A stretch of 64,000 nt of DNA from Hirschia sp. (lineage in GTDB: Bacteria > Pseudomonadota > Alphaproteobacteria > Caulobacterales > Hyphomonadaceae): NCBI GenBank assembly GCA_002709235.1, contig PAQI01000011.1:102656-166655 (forward strand), read 5' to 3'. The notes under the pieces are model-generated. The model was not told the DNA's origin. It saw only the letters and a program-made list of their open reading frames with translations, and made no database searches. The translations under genes and the position numbers were made by a program. Shown here piece after piece: positions 26,688 to 35,431 of the stretch (its first letter is position 1; every line of letters starts with the position of its first letter).

Positions 26688-27167
26688 TCAACTCTTCCCA
26701 TCAATTGCGTAAGCGGACCTGCGGTCCATTTCGTCGAACGCGCCAGGAGCAGCATCCGCAGCGTATAGGGCGTGCACAGTCAACTCATCGCCATCCACAT
26801 CAACCGTAACGGTTCCCGGCGTCAGCGTGATGGAATTGGCGAACACGACCCGCGCCAGATCAGATTTGCAGCGTGTCTTCACCTTGACGACAGCCGGTTC
26901 GATATCGGGTTCGGCCCGGATGGCAGCACGCAGGACAACCATATTGGCCTTCACGATCTCCTTCATCAGCCACACCCAGTAAAGAAGGATGCGCGGCATG
27001 ATCAGATAGGGCGAGGTCTCGCGGTCAATGATCTTCAGTCGCGCTGTAAACCAGACCGTGAAGACAATGGCACCCGCTCCCATATGCAGGATCGGAAAAG
27101 TGTAATGTCCGGAGAGCCCGAGCCAGAACAGCACGAGCGCGGCTATCAAGCCGATAAAGTTAGTCAT
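26688..27167 (-). CDS. mrpE: Mrp antiporter subunit E
   Basis: 159 residues with two N-terminal TM helices and a soluble C-terminal domain. MrpE signatures are LIMPRILLYWVWLMKEIVKAN and the domain FANSITLTPGTVTVDVDGDELTVHAL. It opens the nine-gene minus-strand operon (mrpE-F-G-A'B-C-D-D-small-D) in which almost every junction overlaps or is within five bases. The complex would exchange Na+ or other monovalent cations for protons at the inner membrane, fitting a marine or alkaline habitat. The operon promoter must lie in the 200 bp upstream (27168-27367), where I see no distinct motif. Confidence 0.95.
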   Translation of the reverse strand: MTNFIGLIAALVLFWLGLSGHYTFPILHMGAGAIVFTVWFTARLKIIDRETSPYLIMPRILLYWVWLMKEIVKANMVVLRAAIRAEPDIEPAVVKVKTRCKSDLARVVFANSITLTPGTVTVDVDGDELTVHALYAADAAPGAFDEMDRRSAYAIDGKS

Positions 27168-27367
27168 CAGACCTGGCGACGCCCTTTGCTAGTCTGTCTG
27201 GTTCAGCCCATTCGTGCTCCGCATGGTAAAGACCATACAAGCGTCAGTCGCTCATCCAGACCTGAACGACCTCTTACAAAATCGAATAATGACTTGAGAC
27301 AGGTTTGGCTAGACCTTGGCACGACAAGTTGAAGCTTTTCCGTGGATTGCATCTATCTGCGGCATGC

Positions 27368-28582
27368 TCAGCTGCGACCAAAGATCAGGCGCATAGACTT
27401 GCGAGTATGGCTTTCAACCCCACCAGCATCCTTTTGCGTGAGGTCAATTGTCTCATCTCCGACATTCAAAATTTCCGGAGAGAAGGCCGCACTCAGCGAC
27501 CAGTTCCAGTACCTGACAACCGTCTGCGCCTTGGCCACAGCCATCATCTCGAAGACTTCAAGCACTTCCAGAAAGCGCGGGTCAGGATCATTCGGACGCC
27601 CGATGGGTCGCTTCAGGGCAGACCATAACGCCTTGAAATACTGGCGCTTCAGGCCCACAGCCTTGCACAACACCGCAACCCCCTCCCCGCCATCATCAGC
27701 AAAAATCTTGGCACCGGTCAGCGGTTTGATACCGCAAAGATAACAAATCTCATCCATCAGTTCGCGGCTGAGCCCTTCCTTCAGCGCAAACACGATTGCA
27801 TCTTCAAGGCTCTTGAAATCACTGCGTTCCAGCGCCGCCCGATTCCGTTGGCGACGCTCGATCACCTGCAATCCCTTGCGAACGGTTGGATCGCTCCAGT
27901 TTTCGCGCGCAGCTTCGGCAAAAATATCCGAACACGCTTCAATCAATGTGTTCCGTTCTGCTGAAAATCGCTTGAGGATATCAATGCGCACACCCTTTTC
28001 GACCCACCAGAACATGACCAGCGCATGAGCCGGGCGCAATTCAGGACGTTGCAACATCAGAGAACAAAGCTGTGCGGCGTCACGGCTTTCGGACACCAGC
28101 CGATCGACAGCAAAATCAGACAATTGAGACTGCCTGTTTGCCAGCATGACTTCCATCGCCTCGATATCACCGCTTTCGGTGATCGCATCCGCCACACAGG
28201 GACCGACATCGCGCCGACCGGCGACAGCGACACGATGCTTGGATGTTCCCGAGCGCACGACATTCACCAGGTCAGATTGGTCCAGCCCCTTGCACTCATT
28301 GAGAATAATAGACGACACCGTCGGCGTATCATGCGCCAGAAAGCGCAGCACACGTCGCGGGGCCTCGACAAGAGGTGCCAACCGGCGCGCGGTCATGATA
28401 CGTCCCGCCTCATCCGATTCGATCAGCATTTCCAGAAGGATATCGCCCGCAATGGCCCGGTCCTGAAGCCCGCCTGCAGATGCAGGAAGAGCCACCACGT
28501 CCACAAGCCGACGCAACAAGGCAATGCGCTCCAATGCGCTCTTGTCCTCGATGTTCTTTAGACTGGATACGCCGTCTGGCAT
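27368..28582 (-). CDS. DUF2336 domain protein
   Basis: 404 residues from the ATG at 28582, which has GGGGAG seven bases upstream; a TTG five codons earlier lies inside a hairpin. The protein is almost all helix with HEAT-like repeats (LAHDTPTVSSIIL; LTESGDIEAMEV-like units), and the C-terminal half contains the DUF2336 core (GLSRELMDEICYLCGIKPLTGAKIF and ALWSALKRPIG). DUF2336 proteins are frequent in alphaproteobacteria, often several per genome, and are of unknown function. Stands alone, 105 bp after the DoxX-like gene on the same strand. Confidence 0.85.
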   Translation of the reverse strand: MPDGVSSLKNIEDKSALERIALLRRLVDVVALPASAGGLQDRAIAGDILLEMLIESDEAGRIMTARRLAPLVEAPRRVLRFLAHDTPTVSSIILNECKGLDQSDLVNVVRSGTSKHRVAVAGRRDVGPCVADAITESGDIEAMEVMLANRQSQLSDFAVDRLVSESRDAAQLCSLMLQRPELRPAHALVMFWWVEKGVRIDILKRFSAERNTLIEACSDIFAEAARENWSDPTVRKGLQVIERRQRNRAALERSDFKSLEDAIVFALKEGLSRELMDEICYLCGIKPLTGAKIFADDGGEGVAVLCKAVGLKRQYFKALWSALKRPIGRPNDPDPRFLEVLEVFEMMAVAKAQTVVRYWNWSLSAAFSPEILNVGDETIDLTQKDAGGVESHTRKSMRLIFGRS

Positions 28583-28589
28583 GCAAGCT

Positions 28590-28607
28590 CCCCACAATGT
28601 TGTGGGG
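28590..28607 (-). promoter_or_regulatory. Perfect hairpin covering the DUF2336 ribosome site
   Basis: CCCCACAA / TTGTGGGG, eight perfect pairs with a two-base centre. In the mRNA the 3' arm carries the GGGG of the GGGGAG ribosome site, seven bases from the ATG at 28582. The element can act as an RNA stem hiding the site or as a DNA operator. Confidence 0.55.
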
Positions 28608-28687
28608 GAGTCTCAGAGAAATCCGTTAAACAAAACTGACCAGAGACGACGAAATATTGCGCAACACGCTAATCGGCTGACAGTCTC

Positions 28688-29119
28688 TTAAAGACGCCGC
28701 CTGCGTTTGCCGGGATGAATCAGCATCAGGATCGCACTCGCCGTCAGCAGGCCAAGCGCCAGATAGAACAGCATGCCGCCATCGGTTTCCGGTGCGCCCA
28801 GCACGAGCGGCACTTCCGTCCCAAGCCAGGGCGACAGATGCAACGCGACCGCCCCAGCCGACACACAAAAGGCAATGAAGGCCCCGAATCGGCGTGTGAA
28901 TGGCAGGAACAGGAATAATGCAGCCAGCAGCTCGATTATCCCGGTCACGAATCGCCCGGTCGGCTCGAACAGTTCAAACCCGGATTTTGCGGCAAGGGTT
29001 GCGAATATGATATTGGGCTGCGCTGGATCTGCAAAAAGTTTGCGATCCGCCAGATAGACGAACATGGCAATCAACAGCAGCGCCAATATCCAGCTAAGAA
29101 TGGTCTTGATGCCTCTCAT
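28688..29119 (-). CDS. DoxX-like small membrane protein
   Basis: 143 residues, four TM helices (about 7-25, 55-76, 82-100, 112-132). The pattern (ADRKLFADPAQ, then a second helix starting FVTGIIELLAALFLFLP) resembles DoxX/DUF4345-type proteins, whose roles are poorly known. The C-terminus is a strongly basic tail (GKRRRR). Divergent from the MFS gene; 240 bp separate the starts. Confidence 0.7.
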   Translation of the reverse strand: MRGIKTILSWILALLLIAMFVYLADRKLFADPAQPNIIFATLAAKSGFELFEPTGRFVTGIIELLAALFLFLPFTRRFGAFIAFCVSAGAVALHLSPWLGTEVPLVLGAPETDGGMLFYLALGLLTASAILMLIHPGKRRRRL

Positions 29120-29361
29120 GGCCTCGAAATCCCCTGTCGCGCCTGTTTACTATCGTCCCCATGCCAATCTGGTTTATGGACCATTTCCACGACAATCCAA
29201 ATAACCTTCCGCAAATCATTTGCGAGTTTTTGAACTTGCCTTACGCTGATTGACTGACTTGACGAAACCGTCGCAAGCGCCTTTCTGTGACTTGGAATCC
29301 CGGCACAGTAGTCAGGGACAGCGATGCGATTCGCGTAGAGTCTGGAAGGTCGCCAGTAGGT

Positions 29362-30768
29362 ATGAGCGATGCATTTGACGCCCTGGACGATGACGTTGCC
29401 GAAGGGGCGCGATCTCCCGTTTCAGGCGTTACAAGCGCCCTGGCAGCCGGCGAGGCACTCTCCGCAGCCGACCAGAAGCGGGTCATCATCGAATTGCCCG
29501 CCTATCTGTTTGTCCAGATCGCCTGGTTCACGGCCTTCGGCCTTCAGATGGTGGTCTTTCCCTACCTCCTGAAGAACCAGCTGGATGTTTCCGGCACGCT
29601 TCTGGGTGCCGCCCAGATGGCCTTGTCCCTCCCATCCGTCATCTTCATTCTTTTGGGCGGCGTCATAGCCGAACGCGCGGACGGTCGCACCCTGCTCATC
29701 CTGTTTCATGCCCTCGCCGCCCTGCCTGCTGCCATGCTGGCGTTTGCCATAGGCGCGGACAAGCTGGAATACATGCTGATGATCGCCTATGCGGTCGGCA
29801 TGGGCACGGTTGGTGCCTTCATGATGCCCGCACGTGACGCCATCCTGAACGAGGTCGTCGCAAGGCGTGTCCAGTCAGGCTCGAAGATCACGCTTCAACA
29901 GGGCGTCGCATTCGCCACCATCGCCCAGTTCGCTGCACAGATATTGGGATTGTCGCTGGGCGGCATGGCATCGCAATGGGGCGCAGGCCCCCTGATGATC
30001 GCTCAGGCCGTCATCGTATCCACCGGCGCGGTCGCCTCGCTCTTCCTCGCACGCGGGCAGATGGCACGCACGCCTGCCGCTGAACAAAACGGCATATTGG
30101 CCGACATTGGAAGCGGCATGAAGACCGTCGCAGACAACAAGGTCCTGTTGTCGATGGTGGCGTCCATGTTCGGCGTTGGCCTGTTCGTGATCGGCGCATT
30201 TCTCGTTGTCCTGCCCATCGTCAATGCTGATGTCTTCGGCATGGATTCCGGCGGACTACGAAACATCTTCATCACCTTCTGGGCCGGGGCATTTGTATCT
30301 TCCGTCATTCTCTCCACACGACGTGACGCAGGCCATCCCGGCCGCCTCCAGCTGATCGCACAGTTTGTCGGCGCATGCTGCATTCTCGTGCTGATCTTCA
30401 AGGTGCACTATCTCTTCTTCCTGGTCCTGGTCTTCATCTGGGGACTTTGCGCCGGCGTCTCGATCACCATGAGCCGCGCCATCGTCCAGAAAGCCGCCCC
30501 GGTCAACAAGCTGGCCCGTGTGCTCTCCATCTACCAACTCGGCTTCATGGGCGGTGCCCCGCTGGGTGCTGCCGCAATGGGCCTTCTGACCGATATCGTC
30601 GGACCCCAGAAAGTCGCACTGGCACCGGCACTCGGGCTGTTCTCCCTCGTCTTGCTTATGGCCTTGTTCACCCCGCTGTGGAGCATGAAAACCAATGAGC
30701 TGGGCGAGACTTCGGATGAATCTCCCCCGGAACCTTCTGTAGTAACCTCCGATAAGGACACTGGCTGA
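29362..30768 (+). CDS. MFS transporter
   Basis: 468 residues from the ATG at 29362 (GGAAGG twelve bases upstream); the frame extends back to a GTG at 29287 but the added residues look non-coding. About 12 TM helices in two halves with a central loop near 215. The A-like motif after helix two (GGVIAERADGRTLLI) and overall layout fit the MFS_3 / EntS-like exporters. Substrate cannot be told. Followed 31 bp later by the acyltransferase gene on the same strand. Confidence 0.85.
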   Translation: MSDAFDALDDDVAEGARSPVSGVTSALAAGEALSAADQKRVIIELPAYLFVQIAWFTAFGLQMVVFPYLLKNQLDVSGTLLGAAQMALSLPSVIFILLGGVIAERADGRTLLILFHALAALPAAMLAFAIGADKLEYMLMIAYAVGMGTVGAFMMPARDAILNEVVARRVQSGSKITLQQGVAFATIAQFAAQILGLSLGGMASQWGAGPLMIAQAVIVSTGAVASLFLARGQMARTPAAEQNGILADIGSGMKTVADNKVLLSMVASMFGVGLFVIGAFLVVLPIVNADVFGMDSGGLRNIFITFWAGAFVSSVILSTRRDAGHPGRLQLIAQFVGACCILVLIFKVHYLFFLVLVFIWGLCAGVSITMSRAIVQKAAPVNKLARVLSIYQLGFMGGAPLGAAAMGLLTDIVGPQKVALAPALGLFSLVLLMALFTPLWSMKTNELGETSDESPPEPSVVTSDKDTG

Positions 30769-30799
30769 TAGATATCTGGTCGCCACGGCTGATATCCCG

Positions 30800-31888
30800 A
30801 TGATATCAGCTGGCAAGCAGGCGCAGGAGCCCGGCCACGTGAACCAGATACAATCCCAACATCCCGGTGCCGCCACCCGCCGTGACGACAATATCGACAC
30901 GCTGCGCGGCTTTGCCTGTGTCCTGCTCGTGATCTTCCATGTCATCGGCTACAATGCCCAGACCGGCCTTGAACTGCCCGATGGCCATCCGCTGCGCGAA
31001 TTTGCCTATGCGCTCACCTCTATCCGCATGCCGCTTTTCACCGTCCTGTCCGGCTGGGTCTATGCGTGGCGACCACTCAAAAGCGCACCCGCAATCCCTG
31101 GCTTCATGCAAGGCAAGCTGCGCCGCCTGATGCTGCCGCTGTTCTTTGTCGGCGGAGCAAATGCCATCTTGATGGCACTGATGAGCGATCCTTCCCTGCG
31201 CCCAGATCTGCTGATCCTGCCCTTCAAGGCTTTGGTGATCCCGCATTCGGTCTACTGGTTCCTCAATGCCCTGTTCTTCGTGTTCATCGTCGTGGTGGTT
31301 CTGGAAGTGCTGGGCGCGATGAACACCTTCAGGGGCTGGGCCGTCGTGTTCCTGCTCGCACTGGCCGCCGAAGCCATCACCCCCAGCCTGCCGCGCCATT
31401 TCGGCATAGGCGGCGGGGTTTATTTGCTGGCCTTCTTCATCCTTGGTGTCGGTCTCAACCGGTTCAAAAATGTCCTGCTCTCCGCCCGCCTGCGCCCATA
31501 CATCTATATTGCAGCCCTCATCATGTTCGCCATCGACCAGTATTACTTGCAAACCCACGGCTTCCTGCGCACGCCCGAAGCCCACATGATCCGCTGCGTC
31601 ACCGGTGTTGTCTGCACCACAGCGCTCTTGCACCTGTCGCCACAATGGAAGCCGCTGGCCTTTATCGGGGCCAGCTCCTACGCGATCTATCTCTTCCACG
31701 TCTTCGGCGTAGCGGGTGGCCGTGAGCTGGCGATGAAACTCCTTCCCGCAGGCGGCGTGCCCTTTGCCTTTGCGATATCATTGATCGTGGGCCTGTTTGC
31801 CCCGCTGCTCGTGCAAGCCATTGCCAAACGCATTCCGCTGTTGCGCACCGCCCTGCTAGGTCTTCGATTTTCCAGTTCCCCCAGATAG
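30800..31888 (+). CDS. Acyltransferase-3 family membrane protein
   Basis: 362 residues, about ten TM helices. The opening NIDTLRGFACVLLVIFHVIGY holds the Arg and His typical of acyltransferase 3 proteins (OafA/OpgC type), and SIRMPLFTVLSGWVYAW is the second signature. These enzymes move acyl groups onto sugars, glycans or lipids at the inner membrane; the acceptor is unknown. Starts 31 bp after the MFS stop, so a joint function (for example modification and export) is possible but not shown. Confidence 0.88.
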   Translation: MISAGKQAQEPGHVNQIQSQHPGAATRRDDNIDTLRGFACVLLVIFHVIGYNAQTGLELPDGHPLREFAYALTSIRMPLFTVLSGWVYAWRPLKSAPAIPGFMQGKLRRLMLPLFFVGGANAILMALMSDPSLRPDLLILPFKALVIPHSVYWFLNALFFVFIVVVVLEVLGAMNTFRGWAVVFLLALAAEAITPSLPRHFGIGGGVYLLAFFILGVGLNRFKNVLLSARLRPYIYIAALIMFAIDQYYLQTHGFLRTPEAHMIRCVTGVVCTTALLHLSPQWKPLAFIGASSYAIYLFHVFGVAGGRELAMKLLPAGGVPFAFAISLIVGLFAPLLVQAIAKRIPLLRTALLGLRFSSSPR

Positions 31889-31997
31889 CCCGCCAGACGG
31901 AACCATGCGTTTGCCCCTGTTATTCAGCGACACGAAACCTATATCGTAGTCTTGCCCCATCAAGGCCTCTTCGGCCTTCAGCATGAAGAGAGATCAC

Positions 31998-32408
31998 ATG
32001 TCAGACACACCCAGCAAGGTCGACAAGGATAATTCAGAATGGCGCGAGGAACTGTCAAGCGACCAGTACCGCATCGCCCGCGAAGAAGGCACGGAACGCG
32101 CCTTCACCAGCCCGCTGAACAATGAAAAGCGCAAGGGTGACTATCACTGCGTTGGCTGCGGCACTGTTCTTTGGACATCCGACGCCAAATATGATTCCGG
32201 TTCCGGCTGGCCCTCCTTTTACAAACCGGCAGATGACAGCGTGATCGGCACAAAAACCGACCATAAGCTCGGCATGGCCCGCACCGAAGTGCACTGCGCT
32301 GTCTGCAATGCGCATATGGGGCATGTTTTCCCGGATGGGCCCGAACCAACGGGTCTGAGATACTGCATCAATGGTGCAGTACTGGATTTTCAGCCCGAAG
32401 AGAGTTGA
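31998..32408 (+). CDS. msrB: Peptide-methionine (R)-S-oxide reductase
   Basis: 136 residues from the ATG at 31998 (AGAGA five bases upstream; an ATG 15 bases earlier is less well placed). Zinc ligands C51, C54, C100 and C103, and catalytic C123 in GLRYCINGAVL. The recycling Cys found in some MsrB proteins is not obvious. It reduces methionine-R-sulfoxide in proteins. No signal peptide, so cytoplasmic. With bcp it is one of two oxidant-repair genes in the window, but they are far apart. Confidence 0.96.
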   Translation: MSDTPSKVDKDNSEWREELSSDQYRIAREEGTERAFTSPLNNEKRKGDYHCVGCGTVLWTSDAKYDSGSGWPSFYKPADDSVIGTKTDHKLGMARTEVHCAVCNAHMGHVFPDGPEPTGLRYCINGAVLDFQPEES

Positions 32409-32486
32409 TTTTGCGCGATTAACCACTTTCGCCGCGCGCCGGATTGGTCCACCTTGCCTGAGATCAAGACAGGCAGGGAGACCACC

Positions 32487-34730
32487 ATGCTACGCATTTC
32501 GCTGATGGCCGCGGCCGCAATCGCCATTGCGGCCTGCGCCACAGAGCCAGCGCCCGATAGTTCCACGATAGAAGACACCACAGAAGAGACGTCCTCAAAC
32601 ATGGCAGAACTTCCCACTCCACCCGTTGCCAAGCGCATCGACAAGGTGACCGAACAGGCCGGCCGCATCCGCACCGACCCCTATGCCTGGCTGCGTGACG
32701 ACAACTGGCAGGAAGTCATGCAGGACCCGTCCGTCCTCAATCCGGAAATCCGCGCCTATCTGGAAGCTGAAAACGCCTATACCGAAGCCGCCCTGGAAAA
32801 ACCCACCGAAGCGCTGGCCGAAACCCTCTTCGAGGAAATGAAGGGCCGCATCAAGGAAGATGACAGCTCGGTGCCCGCCATTGACGGGGAATGGGCCTAT
32901 TACCGCAAATTCGTGGAAGGCGGCGAATACGCCATCCATGCACGCAAGCCTGCCGCCACAGCCTTTGACGATGCCGCCGAAGAACAGATCCTGCTGGATG
33001 GAAACAAGCTGGGAGACGGGCTGGAATATTTCGCCTTCGGCACCGTGGCCCACAGCCCCGATCATTCCATGATCGCCTATTCCTTTGATGACAAGGGATC
33101 TGAATTCTACACGCTGAAGATCCGCAATCCGGCCACAGGTGAAGACCTCGAGGAAGTCATCGAGAACACCTATGGCGACTTTGAATGGTCAGCCGATTCA
33201 AAGGCGATCTACTGGATCTCGCGCAATGATAACAACCGCCCGGAAAAAGTATTCCGCCGTGTGATCGGCTCCGGCGTGGACGAACTCGTCTATCACGAAG
33301 AAGACCCCGGCTATTTCCTTGGCGTCGGTCGGTCCCAGTCCAACAAGTTCATGTTCATCCGCTCCGGCGACCACACCACATCGGAATATTACTTCATCGC
33401 ATCGGATGCATCCGATCAGGTCACACCACAGCTCATCGCCGCGCGTGACACTGGGGTTCAGTATAATGTCGTCGATCATGAGGGCCGCTTCTACATCACC
33501 ACCAATGCCGATGACGCGGTGGACTTCAAGATCGTTTCTGCCCCCTATGACAATCCGGGCCGTGCGAACTGGAAGGATGTCATCCCCCACAAGCCGGGCA
33601 CGCTGATCCTTGATCTGATGGCCTACAAGAACTGGCTGGTGCGTGCCGAGCGCAAGGACGGCCTGCCGCGTCTCGTCGTCAAATCCCACAAGGATGGATC
33701 AGAACACGAGATCGCCTTCAAGGATGCTGCCTATGATGTCGCTGGCAGTTCGGGCTATGAATATGACAGCGACACGCTACGCATCACCTATGCCTCCCCC
33801 TCCACACCTGACCAGACCTTCGACTACAACATGGCCGACCGCACCCGCCTGCTGCGCAAGACCCGCGAAGTGCCCTCCGGCCATGATCCGGAAAACTATG
33901 TCGTCGAGCGCGTCATGGCCCCCGGCTGGGATGGCGTGGAAATCCCCGTCACCATATTGCGCCACAAGGATACGCCAGAGGATGGCAGCGCGCCGCTCCT
34001 GCTTTACGGCTATGGCTCCTACGGGATCACCATCCCCGCAGACTTCCGCACCACCCGTCTGTCGCTGGTGGATCGCGGCTTCATCTACGCCATCGTCCAC
34101 CCGCGCGGCTCCATGGCCAAGGGCTATCAATGGTATCTCGACGGCAAGCTCGACAAGAAGACCAACACCTTCAAGGATTATGTCTCCGCCGGGCGTTACC
34201 TCGTCGACGAGAACTATTCCAGTGCTGGCAAGATCGTCGGCATGGGCGGGTCCGCCGGTGGCCTGCTGATGGGCGCAGCTTCCAACATGGACCCGGAACT
34301 CTTCGCCGGGATCATCGCAGCCGTGCCTTTCGTGGATGTACTCAACACCATGTCCGACACCGAGCTGCCACTCACCCCGCCGGAATGGCCCGAATGGGGC
34401 AACCCGATCGAGAGCGCCGAGGATTACGACCAGATCCTCGCCTATAGCCCCTATGACAATATCAGCGACCTGCCCTATCCGGCGATGCTGATCACAGGTG
34501 GCCTGACAGACCCGCGCGTGACCTATTGGGAGCCCGCCAAATGGGCTGCCAAATTGCGCCACGAAGCCCCCAATGCAGGCCCCTATTTCCTGCGCATAAA
34601 CATGGGTGCTGGCCATGGCGGTGCTTCAGGCCGGTTCGAGGGCCTCAAGGAAACCGCCGTTGAATTCGCCTTCGCCCTCGCCACCGTCGGCAAGACTGGC
34701 GACGCGCTGGACCTGTCATCAGCCGAATAG
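32487..34730 (+). CDS. ptrB: Oligopeptidase B-like S9 serine peptidase, lipoprotein
   Basis: 747 residues from ATG 32487 (GGGAG six bases upstream). The N-terminus MLRISLMAAAAIAIAAC is a lipoprotein signal with lipid Cys at 17, so the enzyme is anchored in the envelope; most oligopeptidase B proteins are cytoplasmic. The N-terminal two thirds is the beta-propeller, opening with RTDPYAWLRDDNW. The catalytic triad is Ser589 (GGSAGG), Asp675 (GLTDPRV) and His710 (GAGHGG). It cuts short peptides after basic residues. Followed by a terminator. Confidence 0.92.
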   Translation: MLRISLMAAAAIAIAACATEPAPDSSTIEDTTEETSSNMAELPTPPVAKRIDKVTEQAGRIRTDPYAWLRDDNWQEVMQDPSVLNPEIRAYLEAENAYTEAALEKPTEALAETLFEEMKGRIKEDDSSVPAIDGEWAYYRKFVEGGEYAIHARKPAATAFDDAAEEQILLDGNKLGDGLEYFAFGTVAHSPDHSMIAYSFDDKGSEFYTLKIRNPATGEDLEEVIENTYGDFEWSADSKAIYWISRNDNNRPEKVFRRVIGSGVDELVYHEEDPGYFLGVGRSQSNKFMFIRSGDHTTSEYYFIASDASDQVTPQLIAARDTGVQYNVVDHEGRFYITTNADDAVDFKIVSAPYDNPGRANWKDVIPHKPGTLILDLMAYKNWLVRAERKDGLPRLVVKSHKDGSEHEIAFKDAAYDVAGSSGYEYDSDTLRITYASPSTPDQTFDYNMADRTRLLRKTREVPSGHDPENYVVERVMAPGWDGVEIPVTILRHKDTPEDGSAPLLLYGYGSYGITIPADFRTTRLSLVDRGFIYAIVHPRGSMAKGYQWYLDGKLDKKTNTFKDYVSAGRYLVDENYSSAGKIVGMGGSAGGLLMGAASNMDPELFAGIIAAVPFVDVLNTMSDTELPLTPPEWPEWGNPIESAEDYDQILAYSPYDNISDLPYPAMLITGGLTDPRVTYWEPAKWAAKLRHEAPNAGPYFLRINMGAGHGGASGRFEGLKETAVEFAFALATVGKTGDALDLSSAE

Positions 34731-34755
34731 GCAACAATCTGTCATTGATGCTTTT

Positions 34756-34788
34756 GGCGGCGCATGCAGAATGCGCCGCCATTTTTTA
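34756..34788 (+). terminator. Rho-independent terminator after ptrB
   Basis: Ten perfect pairs (GGCGGCGCAT/ATGCGCCGCC), five-base loop, then ATTTTTTATTT. It separates ptrB from the P-loop protein gene 16 bp further on. Confidence 0.92.
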
Positions 34789-34803
34789 TTTGGGGGCCAA
34801 TAA

Positions 34804-35325
34804 ATGAAACGCATCATGATCATCGGCCAGCCGGGCTCCGGCAAATCCACGCTGGCGCGCCAAATGGGCGATATCACCGGCCTGCCCGTCATCCACCGCG
34901 ATCAATTGCTGTGGAGCGCGTGCTGGATCGAACCCGACAATGCCGAAAAGGACCGCTTGTGCCTGGAGGCCGAGGCCCGCGACACATGGATCTTCGAGGG
35001 CGGCCATTCACGCACCTGGGCCAACCGGCTCGACCGTGCCGACATGCTGATCTGGCTGGATTTTCCGCTCGGGCTACGCACCTTGCGCGTCATCCGCCGC
35101 ACGCTGGAATATCATGGCCGCACCCGGCCTGACCTTCCCGACAACTGCCCGGAGCGCTTTGATCCGGAATTCTATCGCTGGATCTGGACCACGCGCCACT
35201 CAGCCCACGCCAAGATGCAGGCCCTTTTCGACGCCGCGCCACCCCACAAGATCAAGGCACGCCTGCGCACACGAGCAGAGGTCGACACCTTCCTGAAAGT
35301 GTTGCCCTCATCTGGCGTGACTTGA
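34804..35325 (+). CDS. P-loop kinase-like protein (adenylate kinase/FlaR type)
   Basis: 173 residues. Walker A GQPGSGKST at residues 8-16, then VIHRDQLLWSACW, an EGGHSRTWANRLDRADMLIWLDFP stretch and FPLGLRTLRVIRRTLEYHGRTRPD lid region. This is the small-NTPase family often annotated as topology modulation protein FlaR; it probably phosphorylates a small molecule, substrate unknown. The ATG follows GGGGGCC by a few bases. Downstream gene is the ABC-F ATPase. Confidence 0.85.
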   Translation: MKRIMIIGQPGSGKSTLARQMGDITGLPVIHRDQLLWSACWIEPDNAEKDRLCLEAEARDTWIFEGGHSRTWANRLDRADMLIWLDFPLGLRTLRVIRRTLEYHGRTRPDLPDNCPERFDPEFYRWIWTTRHSAHAKMQALFDAAPPHKIKARLRTRAEVDTFLKVLPSSGVT

Positions 35326-35431
35326 AATCCAGCCAGAAACAGGACATATAAACCGCTCCAACAGTTAGCGGAGGTCGCGATGAAGTTTGTGAAGAGAGCC
35401 CGATTTATTCCTCTTCATGCACGAGCGACCC

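Noticed and set aside
27168..27367. Possible promoter or gene in the gap before the Mrp operon
   Set aside because: 200 bp with no open frame worth naming and no recognisable -10/-35 pair; reported only as the presumed promoter region.
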